Part shown: in pieces, positions 8,065-17,409 of the stretch | How positions within the stretch are numbered: the first letter of the stretch is position 1 | Layout: every line of letters begins with the position of its first letter | Assembly (NCBI GenBank): GCA_937892155.1 | Contig: CALAUG010000065.1 | Span: 1-33,680, forward strand | Reading direction: 5' to 3' | DNA: 33,680 bases | Origin: an uncultured Bacteroidales bacterium | Lineage (GTDB): Bacteria > Bacteroidota > Bacteroidia > Bacteroidales > UBA1715 | Notes under the pieces: generated by a model | What the model was told of the DNA's origin: nothing | Databases searched by the model: none | The model's input: only the letters and a program-made list of their open reading frames with translations | Made by a program: the position numbers and the translations under genes

Positions 8065-8778
8065 CTAATGCAAATGCAAATAAAAATCCTTTGTAAGATC
8101 TTTATATTCACAACTATACGTTCTATCCACATTACGAATATATATGGATTTGGTTGTAAGTGGTTTCCAAGACTTTGCAAAAGAAAAAATGATACGGTTG
8201 TGGGATTCTGAATCAGCGTAAGGATAAACATCTATTTCATTTGTAATCAAAAGATTACATATTCTTGCAGCACTTTCAAACGCCATTTTTTCGGAACTAG
8301 GAATAATTACATAGGCTACGCCGCTGTCCGACAACAATGTTTCAACAGATCGGAACAAATCCAATGGAGTAAGCGAAACTGCATGGCGGGCTATTGTTTT
8401 TTTATGTTCGTCACAATGCAGACTATTGCTGAAAAAGGGAGGATTACAGACAATACCGTCAAATTTATTTGAACAAACAGCTACAAAATCCTGAACAGAA
8501 ATAGTTTTCGCTTCAATGCGGCCTATCCACGGAGAATTTTCAATATTGAGGCGAGCATCTTCTATTGCGCCTGCGTCGATATCTATTGCCATTATTGGAC
8601 AATCATAATTCTGGGCCATCATCAAAGCCAAGATACCCGTACCCGTTCCTATATCCAACAAAGATTTCGGATGATTGAAACGAGCAATTGAACCTAATAA
8701 AACAGCATCAGTCCCAAGTTTAAGGGCTGAATGTTCCTGTGAGATTGAAAATTGTTTGAACTGAAAAGGTTGAGCCAT
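8065..8778 (-). CDS. trmN6: tRNA1(Val) (adenine37-N6)-methyltransferase
   Basis: SAM-dependent methyltransferase that forms m6A37 in tRNA1(Val). The 237-aa length fits the YfiC/TrmN6 family. Visible are the family N-terminus FKQFSISQEHSALKLGTDAV, SAM-binding motif I LLDIGTGTGIL (40-50), motif II AIDIDAGAIEDA, and the catalytic motif IV NPPF (112-115) that marks amino-methylating enzymes, followed by the typical ARHAVSLTPLDL segment. Its ATG overlaps the TAA of the upstream penicillin-binding protein gene by one base, so it is probably translated from the same mRNA. Family assignment is firm; the exact tRNA substrate is by homology. Confidence 0.9.
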   Translation of the reverse strand: MAQPFQFKQFSISQEHSALKLGTDAVLLGSIARFNHPKSLLDIGTGTGILALMMAQNYDCPIMAIDIDAGAIEDARLNIENSPWIGRIEAKTISVQDFVAVCSNKFDGIVCNPPFFSNSLHCDEHKKTIARHAVSLTPLDLFRSVETLLSDSGVAYVIIPSSEKMAFESAARICNLLITNEIDVYPYADSESHNRIIFSFAKSWKPLTTKSIYIRNVDRTYSCEYKDLTKDFYLHLH

Positions 8779-11147
8779 TAATAGAAGTCTTCAAAATCCT
8801 TCATATCAACATCGCCGCGTTTTGGCGCTGGGCTATTGCCATAGCACGGAGACACCCAATTCTCTGGTTGCTCGAAATTACCAAAGGTATAGCCAAGTTC
8901 ATCTTTGTGTTCAATACAATCAGTTATAAAATATGCAAACACCGGCATTGCCATTCTGGCGCCCTGTCCGTGTGCGAAACTTCTAAAACGGATATTTCTT
9001 TCATCTCCACCAACCCATACACCAGTTACTAATTCAGGAGTAAATCCCATAAACCATCCATCAGCATGGTCGTTGGTTGTTCCTGTTTTTCCAGCAAGAG
9101 GAACTTTGATATTATAACGTGTGCGAAGAGATATTGCCGTTCCGTATGCTTTTGCTTCACGGTCAACCATATTCACAACATTTTGAAGCAATCCAACCAT
9201 TTGATATGCAACTTCCTCGCTCACAGCTTCGTTTTGTGCAGGAGCAAATGTTGAAATCACATTGCCGTACTTATCCTCTATCTTCGTCACGAAAATTGGA
9301 TCTACGTGAACACCTTTATTTGGGAATGTGCTATATGCGCCAACCATTTCGTGCAGAGTTAAATCAGCAACGCCCAAGCAAATTGACGGAACAGGATCTA
9401 TAGGACTATATAATCCCATTTCGTGAGCAAGACGAACTACAGGTTCTGGTTTCAACAGCTGCATCAATTTTGCCGAAATCCAGTTGTTTGATGTAGCCAA
9501 TCCCCAAGCCAAACTAACCATTTCCCCATTACGTGCCTTGTCCGAATTACTTGGAGTCCACATTTGGTCGTTGATATAGAAAGATGTCGGAACATTGGCA
9601 AATTCCTTACAAGGCGAAATACCTTCCTGCATTGCAAGTGTATACAAGAATGGTTTAAATGTAGAACCAACCTGACGACGCTGTTGCATTACGTGGTCAT
9701 ATTGGAAAAATTCATAATTGATACCACCAACATAAGCTCTTACTTGACCAGTCTTTGCTTCCATCGACATCATTCCGCATTGCAAGAAGCACTTCATCCA
9801 GCGAATGGAATCAGCGGGAGACATAACTGTATCTATCGGACCTCTATCCCACGTAAATACAGTTGTTGGCACGGGCTGATTAAAGACAGCCATCACTTCG
9901 TCCCAATCCATTGACTTTCCTCCCATATCGTGATAGCGCGCACTTTGTTTAATAGCAGCCTTCATACGGCTATTAAACTCATCTTGGGTCAAACTAGAAG
10001 TAAACGGTTTCTTAGAGTTATTTTTATTTTCGCTAAAGAAAGCAGGCTGAACATTTTCGGACATGTGTTTAACCACGGCCTTTTCGGCATATTCCTGCAT
10101 TCGACTATCGATAGTTGTATAAATTTTTAAACCATCGCTATACAAATTGTAGTACACACCTGGAGATTTTTCGTTCTTGTTGCACCAGCCATACAATGCA
10201 TTGGTTGCCCACAATGTTGAATCTCTAGAATAAGCTACAGGATCGGCATAATTCTTCGGTTCCGGTTCTTTTGCCGTCATTGTCGTGCGCAACCATTCTC
10301 TAAAATAAGGAGCAATACCATTGGTATGATCTATAATTTTGAAGTGCAGATTCAAAGGAAGTTGTTTCAGAGAGTCGTACTCATGTTCTGTCAATTTTCC
10401 ATAATGCACCATCTGGCTCAATACAACGTTTCGTCTCACCAACGTTGTATCAGGGAAACGTACAGGATTGAACATTGCTGGGTTTTTCAGTTGTCCTACC
10501 AACATTGCAGCCTCTTCAATTTTCAAATCAATCGGTTCCTTACTGAAATATACATCGGCCGCCATCTTAATACCATTAGCATTATGCAAAAAATCAAATT
10601 TATTAAGATAAAGCGTTAAGATTTCTTCTTTAGTGTAAGCCTTTTCAAGTTTAACGGCTATAACCCACTCACGAAGTTTACGCAACACAATGTCGATTGT
10701 ACTATCAAATTTTTCGCGCGGGAACAGCAATTTTGCCAACTGTTGCGTAATGGTACTACCACCACCAGAGTTTTTATTACCACCTATAACAGTTTTGAAT
10801 GCGACACGGAACAATCCACGGTAATCAATACCCGAATGGTCGTAAAAACGGGCATCCTCGGTAGAAACCAGAGCATCGACCAAATATGGAGGTAAATCAT
10901 CGTAAGTACATTCAAGACGGTTTTCTTTAAAGAATGTACCCATTGTTTTTCCATCGGAAGAAATAATATTGGTTGCCAGTTTCGTTTTTGGATTTTCCAA
11001 TTCTTCAATTGTAGGCATAAAGCCCAATTTCCCCGAAGAAATCAAAGAAAACAAAATGACAGCAAAAGCAATAGGAAGAAGGCAACAAAGCCATATAATA
11101 AGGTATAGTTTTTTGTGGGATTTACCCTCGTTGTTAATCTCCTGCAT
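8778..11147 (-). CDS. mrcA: Bifunctional penicillin-binding protein 1A
   Basis: Class A PBP that polymerises lipid II and cross-links peptidoglycan in the periplasm. Domains in 789 aa: a short cytoplasmic tail, one membrane helix (about 14-37), a GT51 glycosyltransferase with the catalytic glutamate in STEDARFYDHSGID (E97) and GGGSTITQQLAKLLF, then the transpeptidase with SxxK at GSTFKPF (S495), SNN, and GKTGTTNDHADGWF near residue 686. All catalytic motifs are intact. The start is the ATG at 11147, just below a good -33/-7 promoter. First gene of a two-gene unit with trmN6. PBP1a-type naming is by architecture; ponA is an equivalent symbol. Confidence 0.95.
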   Translation of the reverse strand: MQEINNEGKSHKKLYLIIWLCCLLPIAFAVILFSLISSGKLGFMPTIEELENPKTKLATNIISSDGKTMGTFFKENRLECTYDDLPPYLVDALVSTEDARFYDHSGIDYRGLFRVAFKTVIGGNKNSGGGSTITQQLAKLLFPREKFDSTIDIVLRKLREWVIAVKLEKAYTKEEILTLYLNKFDFLHNANGIKMAADVYFSKEPIDLKIEEAAMLVGQLKNPAMFNPVRFPDTTLVRRNVVLSQMVHYGKLTEHEYDSLKQLPLNLHFKIIDHTNGIAPYFREWLRTTMTAKEPEPKNYADPVAYSRDSTLWATNALYGWCNKNEKSPGVYYNLYSDGLKIYTTIDSRMQEYAEKAVVKHMSENVQPAFFSENKNNSKKPFTSSLTQDEFNSRMKAAIKQSARYHDMGGKSMDWDEVMAVFNQPVPTTVFTWDRGPIDTVMSPADSIRWMKCFLQCGMMSMEAKTGQVRAYVGGINYEFFQYDHVMQQRRQVGSTFKPFLYTLAMQEGISPCKEFANVPTSFYINDQMWTPSNSDKARNGEMVSLAWGLATSNNWISAKLMQLLKPEPVVRLAHEMGLYSPIDPVPSICLGVADLTLHEMVGAYSTFPNKGVHVDPIFVTKIEDKYGNVISTFAPAQNEAVSEEVAYQMVGLLQNVVNMVDREAKAYGTAISLRTRYNIKVPLAGKTGTTNDHADGWFMGFTPELVTGVWVGGDERNIRFRSFAHGQGARMAMPVFAYFITDCIEHKDELGYTFGNFEQPENWVSPCYGNSPAPKRGDVDMKDFEDFY

Positions 11148-11163
11148 AATATAAAATTTAGGT

Positions 11164-11195
11164 CAAATTTATTGAATATACATCATTATTAAAAC
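11164..11195 (-). promoter_or_regulatory. Promoter of the PBP1A-trmN6 unit
   Basis: Minus-strand -7 box TAAATTTG (11164-11171), a perfect TAnnTTTG, with a GTTTT -33-like element (11191-11195) exactly 19 nt upstream. The ATG is 16 nt downstream, leaving a very short leader. Confidence 0.5.
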
Positions 11196-11236
11196 TCTTT
11201 CGCCGATTTTTTCCACGTCCGATTAAAATAATCCAC

Positions 11237-11266
11237 AAAAAAGGCTCCCTCAAAGGAAGCCTTTTT
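11237..11266 (-). terminator. Rho-independent terminator after the LOG-family gene
   Basis: AAAAAGGCT (11237-11245 area) pairs with AGCCTTTTT (11258-11266), with a small purine-rich loop and T-runs on both strands. It sits 25 nt past the LOG gene stop and separates that gene from the PBP promoter. Confidence 0.8.
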
Positions 11267-11290
11267 ACATATTGTATGTTTTCTTTCAAA

Positions 11291-11998
11291 TTAGAAATTT
11301 GGTTTAAGGCTCGAACCTGCATAGAAATTAGTAATAATTTCGACAGCTTCGTCTGCAGAATCAACCAACTGAATTAAATCCAAATCCTTCTGTCGTATAT
11401 TACCTTCTTCCATCATTGTGTTTTTCAACCACTTAATTAAATCCTTCCAATAGTCTTCGCCGACCAATACGATTGGGAAATGTCCAATTTTTTCAGTCTG
11501 AATAAGAGTAACAGCTTCAAACAATTCATCGAGTGTTCCGAATCCACCAGGCATGACGATAAATCCTTGGGAATATCTCATAAACATAGTCTTTCTTGTA
11601 AAGAAATAATTAAACGTAATGAGTTTGTCGTTGTCGACGAATTCATTTGCCGATTGTTCAAAAGGAAGACAAATATTTAATCCTACAGATTTTCCGTTTC
11701 CTTTTTGAGCGCCTAAATTGGCTGCTTCCATAATACCCGGTCCACCTCCAGTAATGACACCAAATCCGTGTTTCGTAAGCAAATAAGCAATATCTTTTGC
11801 CATTTTATAGTATTTTGTATCATTTTTAGTTCGTGCAGAACCAAATATTGACACACATGGACCAATTTTCGTCAAAGTTTCGAAGCCTTCAACAAATTCG
11901 GCCATATACTTAAAAATTTCCCATGTATTTTCGGCTTTTGTGCCTTCCCAAGATCTTTCTTCTGAACTCTCTTCTGGTACATTTATTTTTTCGTCCAT
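11291..11998 (-). CDS. LOG-family Rossmann-fold protein (TIGR00730 type)
   Basis: Member of the lysine-decarboxylase-like/LOG family, whose characterised members are nucleoside 5'-monophosphate phosphoribohydrolases (cytokinin-activating type). The 235 aa contain both family signatures: GGGPGIMEAAN (84-94), for nucleotide binding, and PGGFGTLDE (150-158), the catalytic PGGxGTxxE motif with E158. The charged N-terminal 25 residues are extra. No decarboxylase activity should be inferred. It has its own promoter (12023-12054) and terminator (11237-11266), so it is monocistronic. The physiological substrate in this organism cannot be told from sequence. Confidence 0.88.
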   Translation of the reverse strand: MDEKINVPEESSEERSWEGTKAENTWEIFKYMAEFVEGFETLTKIGPCVSIFGSARTKNDTKYYKMAKDIAYLLTKHGFGVITGGGPGIMEAANLGAQKGNGKSVGLNICLPFEQSANEFVDNDKLITFNYFFTRKTMFMRYSQGFIVMPGGFGTLDELFEAVTLIQTEKIGHFPIVLVGEDYWKDLIKWLKNTMMEEGNIRQKDLDLIQLVDSADEAVEIITNFYAGSSLKPNF

Positions 11999-12022
11999 AT
12001 TTTTTGAATTTTAAGGTTTCTT

Positions 12023-12054
12023 CAAATATAGAAGAAATAAACGGAGTTACAAAA
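12023..12054 (-). promoter_or_regulatory. Near-ideal Bacteroidota promoter of the LOG-family gene
   Basis: Minus strand: TTTTG (12050-12054), exactly 19 nt, then TATATTTG (12023-12030), both matching the -33 TTTG and -7 TAnnTTTG consensus. The ATG at 11998 is 24 nt below the -7 box. Confidence 0.7.
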
Positions 12055-12116
12055 TCTTTTAGAACAAATTACAAAGCAAAGCTTCTAGCGTAAAGCAATA
12101 TTGCCACTGCGTACCT

Positions 12117-12488
12117 TTACTTCACCTTTTCTGGAAATTCGCTCTTAAAAGCAAGTATGCCACCCTGCATATTGTACACTTCCTTAAAGCCGAGGCTTAT
12201 CATAATCTGCATGGCATTGTAACTTCGTTTTCCTGAACGGCAATACACTAAGACTGGAAGATTTTTGTCTACCATCAAAATGCTGTCCTTAAAATTCGGC
12301 TTTTTATAATCTATGTTTACAGAATTTTGTATGGACACAGAATCAAACTCAATTGGAGTGCGCACATCAATAATTTGCAGATTTGCTATCTCACGCATCA
12401 TTTGTTCACATTCCTTTACCGTTACATTCTTTTGAGCAATTCCAACGAACGGAATTAGCACCAACACAAACACGAAAATTTTTTTCAT
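12117..12488 (-). CDS. Secreted single-domain rhodanese-like protein
   Basis: A 123-aa protein with an N-terminal signal peptide (MKKIF, hydrophobic core to about residue 15, likely cleaved near GIAQ) and one rhodanese domain. The catalytic loop is CRSGKRS (C83-S89), fitting the CxxGxR pattern of active sulfurtransferases, and the substrate-loop region LQIIDVRTPIEFD (38-49) is also typical. It probably acts in the periplasm, like PspE of E. coli. It lies 56 nt downstream of the symporter gene on the same strand with no evident promoter in the gap, so co-transcription is likely. Thiosulfate as donor is a family inference. Confidence 0.88.
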   Translation of the reverse strand: MKKIFVFVLVLIPFVGIAQKNVTVKECEQMMREIANLQIIDVRTPIEFDSVSIQNSVNIDYKKPNFKDSILMVDKNLPVLVYCRSGKRSYNAMQIMISLGFKEVYNMQGGILAFKSEFPEKVK

Positions 12489-12544
12489 GACAACAATATA
12501 TATTTATTTCATTATCAATAATGTATGCGATACGTCCTACATCT

Positions 12545-13477
12545 CTATTCTTCAAATTTTTTCTTTTCTCCCCTGACGTACACTCTGGCCAACAATGCTC
12601 CCGAAATATTATGCCAAACGCTAAATATTGCTCCAGGAACCGTAGCCGACTGCAATACAGAAAAATGCTGATGAGCCAGCGAACAGGCAAGACCAGAATT
12701 CTGCATTCCAACTTCAATGGAAATTGCTATGCATTGTGTTCTTGAAAAATTCATCAGCCGACCCAACGTATATCCTAATACGTAGCCACACGCATTGTGC
12801 AACACAACTACCAAGATAATTACGATTCCCACTGTATGTAAATTTGTTGAATTTACCGACACAACAGAACCAACAATCAATGCAATGGCTAGTGAGGAGA
12901 AAATCGGCAAGAACTTAACTACCGATGTAGTAAATTTTGGAAATAAATATTGTATGCCAATACCAATAACGATTGGTATTATAACAACCTGCACTATAGA
13001 CAAAAACATATTCACCACATCCACATCAATCACCGCACCGGCAAGAAGCCAAGTGAGGAATGGCGTCATAATTGGAGCAAGTACTGTTGAAACCGCCGTC
13101 ATGCCAACCGACAAAGCCAAATCACCCTTGGCCAAAAATGTGATGATGTTCGATGCTGTTCCACCTGGACAACAGCCCACCAATATCACTCCAATTGTCA
13201 ATTCGGGTGGCAATTGGAACATTTTTGCCAGTAGCCAAGCCAAACCCGGCATAATCGTAAACTGGGCAAGGCATCCAATAAGTACATTTTTGGGATGTGA
13301 AAATACTATTTTAAAATCTACAGGTTTTAAGGTCAGCCCCATAAACAACATAACAAATCCCAACAAATAGTTGATATACGAAGTTTTAACCCACGTGAAC
13401 GATGGAGGCAACAAAAATGCAAAAACGGCGACAAGCAGCACCACATAGGCGAAATATTTTTCTACAAGTTGTTTCAT
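12545..13477 (-). CDS. Bile acid:sodium symporter family (BASS) transporter
   Basis: A 310-aa inner-membrane protein with about nine to ten hydrophobic helices. Recognised by the BASS pattern: GFVMLFMGLTL near residue 37-47, VLVGCCPGGTASNIITFLAKGD (about 98-120, the conserved discontinuous helix with the PGG-x-x-SN sodium-site motif), and EVGMQNSGLA near residue 255-264. Bacterial members carry organic anions such as bile acids, pantoate or other carboxylates with Na+, so the substrate here is undetermined. It heads a likely two-gene unit with the rhodanese. A -7 box lies about 20 nt upstream of the ATG. Confidence 0.88.
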   Translation of the reverse strand: MKQLVEKYFAYVVLLVAVFAFLLPPSFTWVKTSYINYLLGFVMLFMGLTLKPVDFKIVFSHPKNVLIGCLAQFTIMPGLAWLLAKMFQLPPELTIGVILVGCCPGGTASNIITFLAKGDLALSVGMTAVSTVLAPIMTPFLTWLLAGAVIDVDVVNMFLSIVQVVIIPIVIGIGIQYLFPKFTTSVVKFLPIFSSLAIALIVGSVVSVNSTNLHTVGIVIILVVVLHNACGYVLGYTLGRLMNFSRTQCIAISIEVGMQNSGLACSLAHQHFSVLQSATVPGAIFSVWHNISGALLARVYVRGEKKKFEE

Positions 13478-13496
13478 ATATATCTATTTATATCTG

Positions 13497-13504
13497 CAAA
13501 ATTA
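13497..13504 (-). promoter_or_regulatory. -7 box of the BASS transporter gene
   Basis: Minus strand TAATTTTG followed by C, a perfect TAnnTTTG, 19 nt before the ATG at 13477. The -33 region is T-rich but lacks an exact TTTG. Confidence 0.4.
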
Positions 13505-13621
13505 CATATTAATGGAGAAAAAACATTTCAACGGAATGATTATTTGTAGCAGTTGAAAACTATCAGTTATACAAAAAAACAAGAACTACTTTGTTTCATT
13601 AATATTTCATAAGAAATAATC

Positions 13622-13658
13622 AAAAAAAAACAGAAACCCACTTCTGGATTTCCGTTTT
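13622..13658 (-). terminator. Rho-independent terminator of gpmI
   Basis: On the minus strand an 11-bp stem (AACGGAAATCC with GGGTTTCTGTT, two G-U pairs) and a short loop run into a long T-run (13622-13630). It lies about 35 nt after the gpmI stop. Confidence 0.75.
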
Positions 13659-13690
13659 TATTCAAAAATGCAAAATATCGCGTTTAGAAA

Positions 13691-15223
13691 TTATTTTATC
13701 AAATTCTTTCCAGTCATATCTTTGGGTTGTTCAACGCCAAGAATGTGGCATATCGACGGAGCAACGTCAGCCAAAATACCGTTTTCAACTTGTGCGTTTT
13801 TATTTTCGCTGATATAAACAAATGGCACAGGATTCAACGAGTGGGCAGTATTTGGTGTGCCGTCAGCATTGATTGCGTTATCGGCATTTCCATGGTCTGC
13901 AATAATAATTGTTTCGTAGTTCATTGATTTTGCTGCTTCAACAACCTCATTCACACATTGGTCAACAGCAACTACAGCTTTTTCTATTGCTGAATAAATT
14001 CCAGTATGTCCAACCATATCACCGTTTGCAAAATTCACAACTATGAAATCGTATTTGTCTGTTTTGATAGCCTCAACCAATTTGTCTTTTACTTCAAAAG
14101 CACTCATTTCTGGTTTCAAATCGTATGTTGCAACTTTTGGAGAAGGAACCAAAATTCTGTCTTCGTTGTCGTATGGAGTTTCGCGGCCACCGTTGAAGAA
14201 GAATGTTACGTGTGCATATTTTTCTGTTTCTGCAATATGTAACTGGTTCTTGCCTAGACTTGACACATATTCGCCAAGAGTGTTTTGTACGTTTTCTTTG
14301 TCGAATAAAATGTGAACGCCTGTAAACGAAGCATCGTATGGAGTCATACAGAAATATTGAAGTCCAGGGATTGTGTTCATTCCTGCTTCTGGCATATCTT
14401 TTTGAGTAAGAACGATTGTCAATTCTTTTGCACGGTCATTACGGTAGTTGAAGAAAATGATAACGTCACCCTCTTTTATACGTCCGTCAACGTTTGCGTT
14501 AACGATTGGTTCTATGAATTCGTCTGTTCCTTTGTGTTCTGCACAATCGGAATCGTAACTTTCCAGCATTGCCTGAACCATGTTCGTTGCTTTTTTACCA
14601 ACACCATTCACCAACAAATCGTAAGCGATTTTAATACGTTCCCAGCGTTTGTCACGGTCCATTGCATAGAAACGACCGATGATAGAAGCAATACTACCAG
14701 TATTTTTTGCTAATTGAGCTTCCAACTGTTCTATGAAACCTTTACCAGACTTAGGATCGGTGTCACGGCCATCCATAAAGCAGTGAACAAATGTATTGTC
14801 TATGCCGTAAAGTTTGGCGATTTCAATCAATTTGAACAAGTGGTCCAAAGAGCTGTGAACGCCACCATTTGAAACCAAACCCATCAAATGAATTTGTTTT
14901 CCTTTTTCTTTTGCGTAAGAAAAAGCATTCTTAATTTCTTTGTTTTCCAAAATGGAATTGTCGGCACACGCACGGTTGATTTTTACCAAATCTTGATACA
15001 CAACGCGGCCGGCACCAATATTCAAGTGACCAACTTCGGAGTTACCCATTTGTCCGTCAGGCAAACCAACATTTTCGCCAGAAGCTTGTAGTTGCGAATA
15101 AGGATAGTTTTTCAACAAAGAATCCCAATATGGAGTTGGAGTTGCAGAAATCACATCGGATTTTGTTTTATTTCCGAAACCCCATCCGTCAAGAATCATT
15201 AATAATGCTTTCTTTCTAGTCAT
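13691..15223 (-). CDS. gpmI: 2,3-bisphosphoglycerate-independent phosphoglycerate mutase
   Basis: Interconverts 3- and 2-phosphoglycerate in glycolysis and gluconeogenesis. This two-metal (Mn2+) enzyme is of the alkaline phosphatase superfamily. At 510 aa it has the family length. Metal ligand D12 is in LMILDGWGFG and the phosphoserine nucleophile is S62 in GQMGNSEVGHLNIGAGR. HCFMDGRDTDP, GRFYAMDRDKRWER, NGDMVGHTG and IADHGNADN are all intact. The leader (about 70 nt) contains a GAGTCT/AGACTC hairpin (15240-15245 with 15272-15277) between promoter and ATG, which may affect translation or mRNA stability. Monocistronic, with terminator at 13622-13658. Confidence 0.97.
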   Translation of the reverse strand: MTRKKALLMILDGWGFGNKTKSDVISATPTPYWDSLLKNYPYSQLQASGENVGLPDGQMGNSEVGHLNIGAGRVVYQDLVKINRACADNSILENKEIKNAFSYAKEKGKQIHLMGLVSNGGVHSSLDHLFKLIEIAKLYGIDNTFVHCFMDGRDTDPKSGKGFIEQLEAQLAKNTGSIASIIGRFYAMDRDKRWERIKIAYDLLVNGVGKKATNMVQAMLESYDSDCAEHKGTDEFIEPIVNANVDGRIKEGDVIIFFNYRNDRAKELTIVLTQKDMPEAGMNTIPGLQYFCMTPYDASFTGVHILFDKENVQNTLGEYVSSLGKNQLHIAETEKYAHVTFFFNGGRETPYDNEDRILVPSPKVATYDLKPEMSAFEVKDKLVEAIKTDKYDFIVVNFANGDMVGHTGIYSAIEKAVVAVDQCVNEVVEAAKSMNYETIIIADHGNADNAINADGTPNTAHSLNPVPFVYISENKNAQVENGILADVAPSICHILGVEQPKDMTGKNLIK

Positions 15224-15301
15224 AAGTATTTAAAATTTTGAGTCTGCGAATAAGGCACACAAACCATCACAAGACTCTGGTTTGACAAAAAATTACGTGT
15301 G

Positions 15302-15309
15302 CAAATGTA
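15302..15309 (-). promoter_or_regulatory. -7 box upstream of gpmI
   Basis: Minus strand TACATTTG followed by C, a perfect -7 match, placing a start site about 70 nt before the gpmI ATG. A clear -33 element is not visible. It sits in the short gap just beyond the rfbD stop. Confidence 0.45.
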
Positions 15310-15318
15310 AGAAAATCC

Positions 15319-15361
15319 ATTATGAATTGTGAATTGTACGTTATGAATTATGCATTAAATT
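15319..15361. repeat. AT-rich repeat at the end of rfbD, inverted copy upstream of rfbB
   Basis: Tandem ATGAATT-type units (ATGAATTGTGAATTGT, then ATGAATTATGCATTAA). The 14-mer GAATTATGCATTAA at 15345-15358 is repeated exactly, in opposite orientation, at 17422-17435. The rfbD stop codon lies in this element. Confidence 0.5.
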
Positions 15362-16234
15362 CTCTATGCATTTTTTCAGGCTGTCTGTCCAATACGGAAT
15401 TTCTATATCAAAAGTTTCTTTAATTTTAGTTTTATCCAGCACAGAAAACGCAGGACGTTGCACCGGCGAAGGAAATTCGCTGCTATGACACGGTTTTACC
15501 TTGCAATTCAACAGTCCGGAATATTCAGCAATCATTTTTGTAAAATCGTACCAGCTACACACTCCTTCATTAGAGAAATGATAGATACCAGTATGATTTT
15601 CGTACTTTCTATCAGAAACGATGTTGAATATTACACAGGCTAAATCCCATGCGTATGTCGGTGTACCAACCTGATCGAACACGACGTTCAGTTCCGGTTT
15701 CGTCGCCGTAAGATTCAGCATAGTTTTACAAAAATTCTTACCAAATTCCGAATACAACCACGCAGTACGGATAATTACATAGTTACAGCCACTGGCAATA
15801 ATATTCTGCTCTCCATGCAATTTCGTCAGTCCATACACTCCCGTAGGCGTACCTTTTTGTTCTTCGCGGCACGGAGTATTGTACGGTTCTTTACCAAACA
15901 CATAATCGGTAGAAATATGCACCAGTAAACCACCGACTTCCTTCATTGCTTCTGCCAAATTCTTTGGGGCCTGCGCATTGAGTAGTTCGCAAAAATCGTA
16001 GTCAGATTCGGCTTTGTCTACATTTGTATATGCCGCACAGTTTATAATCGCTTCTATAGACTGTTTCTTTACAATATCCCTTACGGCCTGAGCATCGGTA
16101 ATATCAAGTATGGTTGTCTCAACGCCATCGACGGTTGTAACGTCGGTAAAAATATACGTATCGGCAGACTGTCTCGAAACGATTCTCATCTCGTTTCCCA
16201 ACTGACCATTTGCTCCAGTAACTAATATATTCAT
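15341..16234 (-). CDS. rfbD: dTDP-4-dehydrorhamnose reductase
   Basis: NADPH-dependent last step of dTDP-L-rhamnose synthesis (RmlD). The 297-aa extended SDR has the Rossmann motif GANGQLGNE (7-15), the STD of the catalytic triad at 108-110 and YGLTK with Y134/K138. The tail ending in MHNS and the stop codon lie inside an AT-rich repeat that recurs inverted at the other end of the operon. It begins 17 nt after rfbB. The other two pathway genes (rfbA, rfbC) are not in the window. Confidence 0.94.
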   Translation of the reverse strand: MNILVTGANGQLGNEMRIVSRQSADTYIFTDVTTVDGVETTILDITDAQAVRDIVKKQSIEAIINCAAYTNVDKAESDYDFCELLNAQAPKNLAEAMKEVGGLLVHISTDYVFGKEPYNTPCREEQKGTPTGVYGLTKLHGEQNIIASGCNYVIIRTAWLYSEFGKNFCKTMLNLTATKPELNVVFDQVGTPTYAWDLACVIFNIVSDRKYENHTGIYHFSNEGVCSWYDFTKMIAEYSGLLNCKVKPCHSSEFPSPVQRPAFSVLDKTKIKETFDIEIPYWTDSLKKCIENLMHNS

Positions 16235-16251
16235 TTTTCAGTATTTGCAGA

Positions 16252-17394
16252 CTAATTTTTTCCGTACATTGATTCATAATACTTTTCGTATTCGCCACTG
16301 GTGATGTTGTCCATCCATTCCTGATTGTCAAGATACCAACGTACCGTTTTTTCTATACCTTCTTCAAACTGCAATGACGGTTCCCAGCCCAATTCTTTCT
16401 GTAACTTAGTAGAATCAATTGCATAGCGTGCATCATGTCCAAGACGGTCGGTTACGTATGTAATCAGATTCAAATCTTCACCTTCGGCGCGTCCAAGCAG
16501 TCTGTCAACAGTTTTAATCACAACTTTGATAATATCTATATTCTTCCATTCGTTGAAACCGCCAATGTTATAAGTTTCGGCTATAGTGCCCTTATGGAAA
16601 ATCAAATCAATTGCACGTGCGTGGTCTTCAACGAATAGCCAGTCACGCACATTTTCTCCCTTGCCGTACACTGGTAGCGGTTTCTTGTGTCTAATATTAT
16701 TGATGAACAACGGTATCAATTTTTCAGGGAATTGATATGGTCCGTAATTGTTTGAACAGTTTGTTACAATCGTCGGCATTCCGTATGTGTCGTGGTAAGC
16801 ACGTACAAAATGGTCCGAACCTGCTTTACTTGCCGAATACGGAGAATGAGGCGTATATTTTGTTGTTTCGTAGAAGAAATCTTCTCCGTATGCCAAATGA
16901 TGTTCCGACGACGATGCTGTTGTTGAAAATGGAGGTTGTACGCCTTCAGGATTCGACATCTTTAATGCGCCATAGACTTCATCAGTCGAGATATGATAGA
17001 ATCGTTTCCCTTCATATTTTTCGGGCAAAGATTCCCAATACAATTTAGCAGCCTGCAACAACGAAAGCGTACCCATTACATTTGTACGGGCAAACGTAAA
17101 CGGATCTTTAATACTACGGTCAACGTGACTTTCGGCTGCAAGGTGGATAATGCCGTCAACGTGTTCATTCTGCATCAACTTGTAAAAGGCATCAAAATCG
17201 CAGATATCCATTTTTACGAATTTGTAATTCGGTTTGTGCTCAACATCTTTCAAATTTGCCAAATTGCCGGCATACGTTAGTTTATCTAAGTTGATGATAG
17301 TATATTCCGGATATTTGTTCACAAATAATCTCACCACGTGCGAGCCTATAAATCCCGCGCCACCTGTTATTACAATCGTTCGTTTGGCACCCAT
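16252..17394 (-). CDS. rfbB: dTDP-glucose 4,6-dehydratase
   Basis: NAD+-dependent conversion of dTDP-glucose to dTDP-4-keto-6-deoxyglucose, the second step of dTDP-rhamnose synthesis (RmlB). In 380 aa: GGAGFIGSH (11-19), AAESHVDRSI, the catalytic T137-D138-E139 in HISTDEVYG, and YSASK with Y186/K190. The roughly 25-30-residue insertion between STDEVYG and YSASK (TTASSSEHHLAYGEDFFYET region) explains the length and is common in Bacteroidota RmlB. First gene of the rfbBD pair, with a strong consensus promoter immediately upstream. Confidence 0.96.
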   Translation of the reverse strand: MGAKRTIVITGGAGFIGSHVVRLFVNKYPEYTIINLDKLTYAGNLANLKDVEHKPNYKFVKMDICDFDAFYKLMQNEHVDGIIHLAAESHVDRSIKDPFTFARTNVMGTLSLLQAAKLYWESLPEKYEGKRFYHISTDEVYGALKMSNPEGVQPPFSTTASSSEHHLAYGEDFFYETTKYTPHSPYSASKAGSDHFVRAYHDTYGMPTIVTNCSNNYGPYQFPEKLIPLFINNIRHKKPLPVYGKGENVRDWLFVEDHARAIDLIFHKGTIAETYNIGGFNEWKNIDIIKVVIKTVDRLLGRAEGEDLNLITYVTDRLGHDARYAIDSTKLQKELGWEPSLQFEEGIEKTVRWYLDNQEWMDNITSGEYEKYYESMYGKN

Positions 17395-17409
17395 AATTTA
17401 AAATTTTAT